Shown here: positions 35,813-46,040 of the stretch, piece after piece
How the letters are laid out: every line of letters begins with the position of its first letter
Position numbering within the stretch: the stretch's first letter is position 1
Assembly (NCBI GenBank): GCA_022606135.1
Contig: JABYQN010000001.1
Location: 558,001-622,000 of the forward strand
Length of the DNA: 64,000 nt
DNA from: Fomes fomentarius
Taxonomy: Eukaryota > Basidiomycota > Agaricomycetes > Polyporales > Polyporaceae
Reading direction: 5' to 3'
The notes under the pieces: generated by a model
The model's input: the letters and a program-made list of their open reading frames with translations, nothing else
Told to the model about the DNA's origin: nothing
Database searches by the model: none
Translations under genes and position numbers: made by a program

Positions 35813-37733
35813 ATGTCATCCTTAGACACTGTTTGCTCCACCAATCAAGTCCAAATTCTTCACCACGAAATCATGATCACAGGTACAACTAATTGGGTCT
35901 CGGCCCTTGAGCGGAGGTCACCTACAGACGCCTCGGTTCGGCAGCTGAACGAAGCCAGCCTCCACTGAACGATGACATCATGTATAGACGACGACGACTC
36001 GAGTCGTTGGGTGTCTCCCAGAATAACTTCGCCGGGTCACTACATTCTGCTCAGTCTAATCTGCTCCGGCTTTTTGTCGTCTTTGGCTGTGCTCGGATTA
36101 GGTTCGGGTAACCTTGACTCCGAGCCCCCTGTCAAATTACAGTGATTGTGGCACTGGATGCTGAAGCAGGAACCAATGGTCCTCCCACACGGAGCGACTG
36201 ACGTGCCATCACCGGTGTCAACAGTCAGTTATGATTGTTGCATGTGCCAGATACACATGCCGCTGGTTCATGATAGAAAACACTGTGATAGACCTAGAAT
36301 GCGGGTGCGTGCAAACGGTCAGAAGGTGCGAGAGTCCGGTCGTGCGGACACAAGGGGAGCCGAGTGGGTGAGATGGAGAGAGGAGGAAAGGAGGTGAGGT
36401 GAGGTGATGTAGAGTAACGTCGGACTGCCTGGGATAGGCCCGGAAGTCGAATAGAATAGTTGTCGAAAGTCACTGAGGGTGTCGAGAGTCGAGGCCGAGG
36501 GTTTGTAGGGCATGAGTCGAGCATCGAAGGTAGTCGGAGAGTGTGTCGGGGATCGAGGGTCGATAGGCGCTATTCGAGAGTCGAGAGTCGGTAGTCGAAA
36601 GGCGAAGTACGAAGGTCAAGAGTCGGATACGGGGAAAAACTGTCTTGCGTTCACATGGACAGTACCACAGCTTAATTATCTACAGGAGACCGACGCCAGG
36701 GATAGCGATGGAAAGAGCTGGAATGGCGCCGGGGCGTGAAGGGTACGGCGGGCTGTAGGCGACAACAAGCGAGTTGTGATGCGCCGAGTTCTCACAGCAA
36801 GAAGAAATCTACAGTAACTATCGTAGGGGGTGGCCATCTCCAGGTACGGTAGTGTAAATAGATGGCTGTATGTATGTGCACGATGTGGAAGGAAAGGTTC
36901 GAAGGGCGAGCGGTAGCGGATGGCTGCAGGGGACGTCGTGCGAGCGTTTGGACTGAGGCTCGTCGGTGGGTAGGTTGGAATGGCTGTAGCCGAGCGGTTG
37001 GTTCGACGATCGTCTTCACCGACCGTGAAGGTCTGTCGCGTCGTCGCGTGCGGGACCAGCTTGTTTCAGCGATACCGTTGGCTCTTGTTCGAGACAATTT
37101 CAGCGAGCTCAAGAGCGCTAGCTGTTTGTGTGCTGCGTCGACGTAGTGGTAGGTATGAAGGATGGCGGCAGGGCGCATCGTCAGCAGGGAGTCGTGAGAT
37201 GCTATGGCGCTTGTCGGTGCGCGCTTCATTTACCGAATGCGGCGAGTACTCGCGCAGCCGTGCGCGATGCGTATCAACTCTACGATCATATAATTGATGC
37301 GATGCAATACTATGAGAACTATTGGAGGAAGAGTCAAGACTGAACTGATGACCACTTAGTTCTCGTGAGGATCCACTGCTTGAAGGGCCTGAGACTGTGT
37401 ACACAGAGCGCAAGAACGGGGTTACTATGAACTGTGGGATTTTCATTCTGACAGTGCTCTACACCGTGACCTACATATCGTACAGATTCGCTCATGCGGC
37501 TGGCTGCACGCGCCAGAGAGGCGATGATGATTGTCGGAAACAGGTATATTAGACGCTAAAGCGTTCCACATTCGCGCTCAATCGCGCTTATTCGTCCTCT
37601 CATTCCTGGTCGTTCATCCAGATTTCCGGGTGTCAGAGGCTCATCTTCTTAGGTAAGCCGTCCGTCGGCTAGCGGGCTCTGCCTGTCCCCACAATGTCAT
37701 CGATCTCATCGTTCGTTCCTAACTCCTGCCACC
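35813..37733. other. 1.9-kb gene-free stretch with degenerate GAGTCGA repeats
   Basis: No supportable ORF. From about 36,410 to 36,640 the plus strand is a degenerate array of GAGTCGA / GGTCGA-type units, with more scattered copies nearby. The last part (37,560-37,733) is the 5' flank of the right-arm NTPase and is not shared with the left arm. Confidence 0.5.
36470..36640 (+). repeat. Degenerate GAGTCGA mini/microsatellite
   Basis: Units such as GAGTCGAG, GGTCGATAG, GAGAGTCGAGAGTCGG and AGTCGAAAGG recur without a fixed period. Too diverged to define a consensus length by eye. Confidence 0.6.
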
Positions 37734-40700
37734 ATGTCGAAACATCCGGTTGATCAGCCTCCTCACTCCCGCCCCACGAAACAACAGAAAACTGGATCGG
37801 GAATGGAACTACTCAGCGAAGAATCCTTACCCCCTGACTTGGTTACCTTGAACGCCAAGATCTACGCCGACGTCGTTAAGACTTTCCCCGATGGCGTCCC
37901 CATCCCTCTCGACTTCGCAACTTTCCATGAGGTCGTTCAAGGACATCGGACTTTCTATAAGGTCGTTCAAGGACAATGTCCCGAGATACTGCGGAAGCTC
38001 GATGAAGGGATCATAAATTGGATGTTCGATAAATTCAGGGAAGTACAAAAATTGTTCCTCGAAGCATATGATTTTCATGACTTCAGTGAGATCATGCGGA
38101 TAGGTACGTTCCGTCTGCGGGCATCTAAATGAATTACTATCTCAGTCATCCTCCAGAGTTTCTGCGACGGCCTCGATCACTCCCAGGGCATGTAGTATTG
38201 TCCCCACTCGTGTGTATGATCCCCCTCTCTACATCGCTGGATTGCCAGATCGCATACTGCATATACTCACCACATTCCTACCAGTGGAGAACGCTTACAA
38301 CGTCCCATTCATCTGCAACTCGCACGATTTCCTGGCTGCCAACCTTCAAAAGATGTATGCAGCCTCGCTGGCAGGCAGACACGCGAATGATCGCACACAT
38401 TTGAACTATACATCCATCATACAAAGTTCGGGTTCTGGCAAATCAAGACTGGTCGACGAAGTCGCTAAGCACATATTCACCATTCCTTTCAACATTCGAG
38501 AAGAGGATGACATGAACGGTACGCGTTTTTACCCCTGGCTTATGTCAATATCCTCAGATCAGTTCAGATGGCGCGTGGCCCCCACCTGATCAGTCGATCC
38601 GGGACTGGTTCCTCGAACTGAGCAAGAACGTGCATGAAGAACTTCAACTCTCTCGAAGATATCTGTGTTTCTTTCACGCCGTATTCGAAGAGACTACCAA
38701 AGCTATCCACGGATTTCAGCCGCATGACACACAGGAAGGCTCATTTGCATTGTGGTGGCATAACCATCTTGTCGCCGATGTGCGTGATCAGTTGTATGCA
38801 CGTGTTGTAGAGCAAGCAGTGAGCAAATATACTTGCAGTGTTTGTTCCACTCCATTGACCCAGACCCATCATCGTTCAGCATGCCTTAGTGGAAGAATTG
38901 ACATCTCTTGAACACAAAGTACTGCCCTACTTAGTATTGAAGGATCTCCTTACTGACTCTTCCATGTTACATCTCCATGAAGGTGAACCTGGCACGCGAT
39001 TGCACAGTAAGCAGTCCCTAGATGAGGTCTCGATGAGCAGTAGTAACCTGTAACGATGTTGACTAGCATGTCAATGCTGCGCTCCAGGATCTTCAACATC
39101 GCGAGCAGACCATCGAAAACAACACGAGAAAGGCATTGGGAACCCTTGCCTCCCTCGTCTGCAAACATTCCAATCATTCAACCAGCGACCATTCCATCAC
39201 CCGGCCGGGACTCGCACCAGCATCTACAATCCACGTGTTCATGTACTTTGACGAGGCACATGCGCTGGCACGGTGGCGTGCTGAAGTTGGGAAGTCGCTG
39301 CTTGATGTCTTGGTGCAAACGCTAGATAGGTTTGAATGCCTCGGTGCGTTCACCGTGTCGGTGTCGACTCAGTCCCAGCTCGAATACTTGGCGCCGTCCT
39401 CTTTGTTTGCTCCCTCTGCACGTGTTCGCCGACTTGTCGAGCACATGCATGACCCAATCACGGCGACACCTTTCGATTGTATTCCCGACGAGCTCGAACC
39501 GTCGGATTTCAAGGCTGACGATGTTGGCGAGGTGGGATTTATGGCACAGTTTGGGCGACCTCTGTGAGCAAGATTGTTATCGCATAGCAGAGCCGTATGC
39601 TCATCTCTTATTACAGGTGGGCATCGATGCTACCGCATTGTGCAGGAAACAGCAGTATGAGCGAAGACGGCACAATTGACGGCGAAACACTGCTCAGGTT
39701 TGCGCGCTCGAAGCTGCTGTGCCAGACGTTGGTGACAAAAGAACGGCTCTTCTATTCGGAGATAGCTCAGGCAGCCGTTCTCGATGTCCGGATCATGCTC
39801 GCTTACAATCCTAGCGTCAGTGCCATCCACGCCCACAAGCACCAGATGGACCTGGTGGCGAGTCACATGCGCACAGTATATGCCATCCCTCACAGTCGCG
39901 ACTACGTTTATTCAGGCTACTCCTCGGAGCCCATTCTCGCAGAAGCTGCTGCACGCCAACTCCACGAATGGCGCAAACTCGAGATGCGAGACCGAGACTC
40001 AGCGCAGGCAGTACTAGAGCCAGCAGTTGCTATACTCCGGGACAATCTCAAGCACGACTTGCTCGCGAGGGGCGAGATAGGCAAGGCGGTTGGGCGTCTG
40101 CTGCTCACTCTAGCCCACGATCGTGCTGTGGAGGACACCCTCAAGAACACAGTTTTGCACTTCAGTAGCCCTATCCCCGTTGTGGCTTTCTTCAAAGCGC
40201 TTTTCCCAGATGAAATCGCCGAGCGTGTCTTGGACAGCGTACCGGATAATGAAGTCAACGGCAAGACGCTGCGCGATGCTTTCAAGAACGCTGTGCTGAA
40301 TTTCACGCACTTCGCCAAGTGGGTAGACGACTCATCGTTGTTGGAGGCGAGTGCCGCCGGATGCTTCATGCGTCACATGGCTGTCACCTGCCGGAACAAT
40401 GGCCCATTCGTCGACGTCTTCCTCCCCATCCTCCTAGATCGAGAAGCCCCCCTTCGGCCAGAGAACATGTCGGGGATCTTCGTCCAGTTCAGGCTCCGAG
40501 AGAAGCCGGGCTCCTTGTCTGCATACACCATTGCCGAGGAGAGAATCAAATTATTCTCGCCAGACGAGGAAACTGACGAGAACGGGTTGCGACCGTACAT
40601 CACCCTGATCATGGAGCTAGGTGTCGTGAATCCTCCCCCGCCGCTAGCACAGACGCCCACCGACGCGCACTCGAAGACGGCCAAGAAGCTTCAGGCGCAG

Positions 40701-41108
40701 ATACACAAGGAGAGCAAGACATCGACTCGGGACTCCACCGCTCATGCTACATCTTCGAAGATCCACATCAGCGACGCTCCAGCACGCAGCAGCCAGCGGA
40801 TCCGGAAAGGGGCTCACCCTCATTACAGTATGTATGTCTACGGATGCTCGCCCTCGGTGTACAAGGTCATAAGGGAGGGGGAGCGGAATATCTATGAACA
40901 AATCATCCGCAGCGGTGACGTGCTCGTCGAGCACCCGCGGTGGGGTGGTGAGGCGCTGGGTCTGGTGCGGAACCAGAAGCCTTTTTTCACTCAGGGCCGC
41001 GCGAGTTGGCACTGGTTCAAAAATGAAGACATCAACCCGGACAAGCTGACGGCTGTGGCCAACGGCCGTGGATACGGGAGAGGAGGGCGATATATACATC
41101 AGGATTGA
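37734..41108 (+). CDS. Crinkler/RHS-type P-loop NTPase, right-arm copy
   Basis: About 1,000 residues in six or more exons: 37734-38103, a second ending 38,518, 38568-38818, one from 38,880, one from about 39,067 to 39,564, and about 39,617-41,108. Visible features: N-terminal MSKHPVDQPPHSRPTKQQ; VYDPPLYIAGLPDRILHI; VPFICNSHDFLAANLQKMYA; Walker A QSSGSGKSRLVDEVAKH (38,425 on); IRDWFLELSKNVHEELQ; Walker B FMYFDEAHALARW (39,240); SVSTQSQLEYLAPS; then LCQTLVTKERLFYSEIAQAA and RPYITLIMELGV. This layout matches a large mushroom family related to Crinkler effectors and RHS proteins, in which the NTPase is followed by a nuclease-like domain; I recall the family, not a tested function. Frame problem: with the first acceptor (38,146) exon 2 meets TAG at 38,193; an acceptor at 38,157-38,158 avoids it. 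The exon 4/5 junction was not resolved. Confidence 0.75.
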
Positions 41109-42358
41109 GATTCCAGAAGATGATGATGGGGAAGATGGTGGGGAAGGTGGTTTGGGCCATGCTGATGATGTTTTCCGATGAGGCACTCAGCAGTTGCTGT
41201 ACATGTATACTCGAGAAGACTCAGAAGAGGTGTTCACCGTGATCGCAATTTCGCGTGCGATGGTCGCTTCCCGGTTCGTATGTAACTATCCCATGGTCAT
41301 CAAGCTGAAGTGGTGGTGGTACCTGAACATAAGGCTCGAAGGTTATGGCACAACCGCGGATTCGGCATCCAACCCGGATGCCAGCCGTCGCTCCGTCTCA
41401 GAATTGTGGTATGTGCCAATTCAGAAGCTTACGATGATTGTGGGCCCCGGCGGACTCCCCGACGCCGCGTGTTAGATCATGGCAGGATATCCCTTTATTA
41501 CCTAGCCTTGTGGCGAAAACTCTAGTAGAGTAGCGGAAAACTTGCTCGGTAGCATACCGCAGTCATGCGTCGGTGCACGTACGGCGAAAGTGTTCCTAGT
41601 ATAGTTCCGCGTGGTCTTTCTCATCGGTATCAAGCAGCCTTCGCGATGCTCCGCGCAACCTTCAGTCACCGGCGCGGACGCAGGGCGGCCGCATCCTTGT
41701 CAGCTTCTGCGGGGTGAGTCCCTGTGGCTGGACGGGACAGGCGATGGTTGCCCCCCCTCTTCCAGTTCAGCGTGTCGAGGAGCCGCTGTGTGTGCTTGGT
41801 GGTACGGAATGAACCTAGCCTGTGTATCGTCTTCCCAATCTGAACCATGTTCTGTTGGCGGATGGAAGCCGGCGTCGTGAGCATCGCAAATACCTAGTAC
41901 TCCGCTGATAGTACTCAGTAACGTACAGCTTAAGGAAGCGGCGCGGATGCGCAATGTTGGAACGGGCGCTTGCGCGTGGCACTTTCACTCCCGCACTCAC
42001 CTTCACCTAGGGTGGAGTCGCACGAACCCTTAACCGATGCACTTGAGTCGTCGTCGCAGTATCCCTGCATGGCACTATACAAGGGTTGCATACATAAGCT
42101 AAGCGTGACCCCAACGCAGTCAACTGACAAAGGAAAGGCTTTCAAAGCCACGAAGTATAATTGCTCATCACTGTGATACGACAAACACAACGTACACCAT
42201 ATGCATCTCACTTTGGCACTATGAACAAACTTTCAAGCGGAAAAAAAACATGACCAGCAAGTTCTACCCCAAAATCACTGCGCTGAAAGACAAAAGCCGG
42301 GCTAGACCCTATCCATGGGGGACAACGGGTTGCGTCAAAGAACTGGGCCACTGACGGT
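41109..42358. other. Right-arm segment between NTPase and HsbA-like gene
   Basis: Counterpart of 13,350-14,621 and equally gene-free. Its part 41,270-41,985 is also present as a third copy at about 45,066-45,955. Confidence 0.5.
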
Positions 42359-43283
42359 CAAGCGCCGTAGGCCGTGTTCGCGTCGTCGAAGGTGCCGTCC
42401 AACGCAGCCTGTGGGAGGTAGTATTAGGACGACCACACAGCTATTAGCGGCAAATCCGGCGACGTACAAACTGTGCGTCCGCTGCGGGTTCCTGGGTAGG
42501 AATGAGGGCGATCAGGTTCAAGGCAAGGGTCTAAGACACCGAGATAGTCAGCGACTCGCGCTAGGATGCGCAGATAGTCGAAGGGACGAACATCGACTTG
42601 GGCTTCGATGGCCCGCAAAGCGGCAGCAATCGGGGCGGTGAAACCGAACTGCGCAGCGAGGCTCTACGAAATGCATAGATGTTATTCAATAGGAGGCCGG
42701 TAAGGCCAGATCTCAGGGCACACGTACGCTCTTGCCGATGATCACGTTCAAAAGGGCCCTGTAGGACGGAAGAAGACAATAGGTGAGTCGCGAAGTGAGG
42801 AGCAGTGATCACTATTGAATCTCACTGATGGATGGCGACGAAATCAACCAAGGCATCCACAACGGTCTGAGCCGTCGGGTCATCGAAGGGAGCCTGGTTA
42901 GGCTGCGTAGATATGCCACTTTACATCAGCACATAGTAATGCAGGACCTATGCTGGGAAGAATCGTTACTTACATCGAACAAGGCGTTGTCTTGAGCGAC
43001 CGTGTTGGTGAGGTTGCCCAAGCCCTGGGCAATAATCTGTACCACCACCGTGCGGTGAGTCCTAGCGAAATTATTCTACAATCACACTGCAGCTACGTAC
43101 ACCACCTTGGACCGGGAAGTTAACTGCGTTGAGCGGCCTGATGGCGTCCGCCACGTTGGACGACTGGTCGGCGACTGCATTGATCGCGCCGACAACCTGG
43201 TCCCCAGTCAAAGCGGCGAATGCATTGGGGATGCCAACGACAACGACGGCGGCGGTGACAAAGAGGTTGCTGAAGAACTTCAT
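42359..43283 (-). CDS. HsbA-like small secreted protein, right-arm copy
   Basis: Twin of the left-arm gene, with the same seven-exon layout read on the minus strand and about 179 residues. The first exon is nearly identical (MKFFSNLFVTAAVVVVGIP, LTGDQVVGAINAVADQSSNV), with a Val for Ile change near its end (NFPVQGG against NFPIQGG). No stop or splice-site loss was seen. Its promoter keeps a canonical TATAAAAG box about 105 nt upstream. Predicted to be secreted and possibly surface-active, by analogy with HsbA. It is divergent from the NTPase on the same arm with about 1.25 kb between their 3' ends, so the two genes converge on the shared repeat segment. Confidence 0.75.
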
Positions 43284-43385
43284 AGTGAAGATTGAAGAGT
43301 GCGAGGAGCTGAGTGCTGCGAGGATACTGTTGAAGAGCTGGAGTAGAGAGTAGTGGAATGCAGAATAGATGGGGAAAGCGCAGGT

Positions 43386-43393
43386 CTTTTATA
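43386..43393 (-). promoter_or_regulatory. TATA box (TATAAAAG) of right HsbA-like gene
   Basis: Lies about 103 nt before the start codon at 43,283, in the context GGAGAATATAAAAGACCTG. The distance matches that of the 58-kb paralogue. Confidence 0.7.
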
Positions 43394-44979
43394 TTCTCCG
43401 GCCTGCAGTGACTCGTTGTGAGTAGTTTATGAAGGTCACCGAGATGGCCGCGGATTGCACAACGTCCAATGAACATGGCAAGGCTGAATGACAACGGCGG
43501 TACTTCCGAGACGACATGGTATACGGCACACCAGGGTTCTTCTCGCACCCGTCCCCTTCCAACTGTCGGTATGACCTGGTACTGTTCTCAGGGTGGTCCA
43601 CCTAGCGAGTATAGCGAATGAGAGGAAACGTACCGGCTTCAAACTTCACGTCTCGCGTCCAATCGTGGGTGCAAGATCGTCTCGTGCATGTGGTCTTTGA
43701 AACGTTCTCCGCGACGAGAAGGGTGAGCGGGCGGCCACACAGGCGAGCATACGCGTATCCTCTGAACTCTCTCTGTTTCTTACCTCTTCAAGTTCCGCTT
43801 TCCATCGATTGCAATATGTACTATTGTGCACGCACTTGCACAGATATCTGACAAGATGAACGTCTGCCAGGGAAAGGAAACCGGGATGAGGACTACGAGC
43901 CTGCAGTGCTAGTGTTGTAGGATCGACGCTACTATGAACATGGTCACAATACGTAAACATACCATGCAAGCCCATAACGACTGACGGGGACAGACATATC
44001 GAGGGTTGGGGGAGTGCCTAAGCGGGAGGGAAGGACGAACTTGAAGTTAGGTTCTGGATCCACTGCCAGGCAGTCTGCCGCCTGAGGCGTCTGTCAGAGT
44101 CTTCCTCAACTATACTTAGTATTATGCAAGACTTACTGTACCATGCACTCACATCGGCATATTGGCTAAGACACGAAGACCACACTCCGCTGGCAGCCAT
44201 CTTTCCAGGCGTGGATTCGTCTCCATTGCCTCTCGAGACCCCAGACGGATGATTTCGTGAACCGCCTCGCCGTACTAGCTCAGACTCGGCCCCCTTCAAG
44301 CTTCGAGTACAGGCGGCCGGCGGGATGCTTTGTCGGTAACCCGGCACAGCGAGCGCGCAACGATGATCAATTCCTGGACGCTACGGAGCACACGGCAAGC
44401 TGAGCGTGTCAGCGTACAATGACTTGATGCACTGAATCACCTCACTTCCCGATGCCTAGGGACGAACCAAACTTTCAGGGATAAGGTTCCGCGAGCGTTG
44501 CCATAACTTTGGACCGTCCCACTTCCAGCAAATCTGCACTCCTTGCCTGTCATCATCTCTGGGTACAAGGAAAGTCAGCACCGTCATCGGGTACTCCACC
44601 CATGCTCTCGCCTTCACGAAACTCGGTCGAATGTTACAAGTTCCGGCGCTGCACTCGATCCATCGATGGATGGTGGAAGAGGCGGCCGCGGAGGTTTCTT
44701 AACGACGTGAATGGGATTGCGTTGCTACCTGTGGGGGCTGAATATTAATGGAATCACCGGCCGATATGAACGACCTTGGCCAGAGAACTGATCTCGTTGC
44801 CGGTAGGCGGAGCCCGTGGAAGAGCGCGCGCCCGTCCTTCCAGGCCAGCTGGGGCATGCCGTCCAATCACGAACGCAAAGCGCGTCCGGCAACTTCGCGG
44901 CGCTATTCAAAGGCAGGGGGGTGCGGATGGTCAGACGCTTGATGGTCTTGACTGGCGGCCACTATTAATCTCCAGTGAG
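43394..44979. other. Right-arm segment upstream of HsbA-like gene, no gene seen
   Basis: Counterpart of 10,722-12,310. Small indels relative to the left arm break every ORF of note. Confidence 0.5.
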
Positions 44980-45065
44980 AATTGGGTCGATTATGCGCGG
45001 TTTTGGGCGATTAATGGGGTTACTACGCGCAGATTCTCGTTCTCGTTTGATATCGTTTGTGCGCG

Positions 45066-45955
45066 CAGGTTCGTATGTATCTATCCCATGGTCATCAAGC
45101 TGAAGTGGTGGTGGTGCCTGAACATAAGGCTCGAAGGTTATGGCACAACCGCGGATTCGGCATCCAACCCGGATGCCAGCCGTCGCTCCGTCTCAGAATT
45201 GTGGTATGTGCCAATTCAGAAGCTTACGATGAATGTGGGCCCCGGCGGACTCCCCGACGCCGCGTGTTGGATCACGGAATATCCCTTCATTACCTAGCCT
45301 TGTGGCGAAAACTCTACTAGAGTAGCGGAAAACTTGTTCGGTAGCATACCGCAGTCATGCGCCGGTGCGCGTACGGCGTAAGTGTTCCCAGTATAGTTCC
45401 GCCTGCTCTTCCTCATCGGTATGAAGCAGCCTTCGCGATGCCCAACGCAACCTTCTTACCGGCGCGGACGCTGCAGCGCTGGCGGCCGCATCCTTTCCCG
45501 CTTCCGCGGCGCGAGTCCCTGTGGCTGGACGGGACAGGCAATGATAGCCCCTTCAGTGTATCGAGGACCCTGCTGCAGTGCGTGCTCGGTGTTACGAATG
45601 AACCAGCCCGTGTATCGTCTTTCGACGGTAGACTCGGCGATCTGAGCCATGTTCTGTTGGGGTACGGAAGCCGGCGTGAGCGTCGCGAACCATCCATCTA
45701 TAGGACAAAAGTGCCTACTCCGATGACGAAAATCAAGATGGCTTGTAGATATCGTCGGCCCGTCCGTCGAGCAGACCTTTCTCATTGTCCATACTCCTCA
45801 CGCTGCGGCTCGCCTGCTTCATGACCATCAACTGCTGCACCATCTCCTCCTCATCCGCATCGAGGAAGCCGAAGCCTGCGAGCTTATTCGCGTTCGGGCT
45901 CGTGTACAGCTTGAGGAAGCTGCGCAATATTGGAACGGGCACTTGTGCGCGGCAC
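45066..45955 (+). repeat. Third, partial copy of an arm-internal segment
   Basis: From 45,066 (AGGTTCGTATGTATCTATCC) to about 45,690 this repeats right-arm sequence 41,270-41,885 in the same orientation, and the left arm 13,840-14,455 inverted. A further short match, CTTGAGGAAGCTGCGCAATA, lies at about 45,912, corresponding to about 41,933. Between them about 215 nt are present here but reduced to about 45 nt in the arms. This copy is more diverged from both arms than they are from each other. Confidence 0.8.
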
Positions 45956-45975
45956 TCAGCACATACATAGCACAT
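45733..45975 (-). other. Unassigned ORF overlapping the third repeat copy
   Basis: 80 codons on the minus strand, ending at 45,733. The sequence LAGFGFLDADEEEMVQQLMV followed by MKQASRSVRS looks compositionally like a real protein, with a charged amphipathic helix. The corresponding place in both arms is shortened and frame-disrupted, as if an exon had been lost there. No family recognised, and it could be chance. Confidence 0.25.
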
Positions 45976-46040
45976 ATCCTGGCAGCATGCCTTCTACACA
46001 ATATACACTCCTGAAGGAAAGGACAAAGAGAGGCACCGCC

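Larger units (their letters stand above)
37731..44979 (-). repeat. Right arm of the ~7.2-kb inverted duplication
   Basis: Reverse-complement counterpart of 10,722-17,934. It contains the near-intact NTPase gene (plus strand), the shared repeat segment, an intact HsbA-like gene (minus strand) and the gene's upstream segment. Relative to the left arm it has an in-frame extra segment of about 39 nt in the first NTPase exon. Similarity ends outward near 44,979, within CCACTATTAATCTCC. A further copy of an arm-internal segment begins only about 85 nt beyond this edge. Confidence 0.93.

Noticed and set aside
10722..44979. Interpretation of the two arms as LTRs or as one giant TIR transposon
   Set aside because: Arms are inverted, not direct, so not LTRs. 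No target-site duplication was found at the outer edges (10,722 and 44,979), and the spacer carries ordinary housekeeping genes. A segmental inverted duplication is the simpler reading.
44776..45297. 173-codon plus-strand ORF across the right arm edge
   Set aside because: Spans the junction between arm sequence and the third repeat copy. The frame is made of repeat DNA and is absent from the left arm, so it is probably chance.
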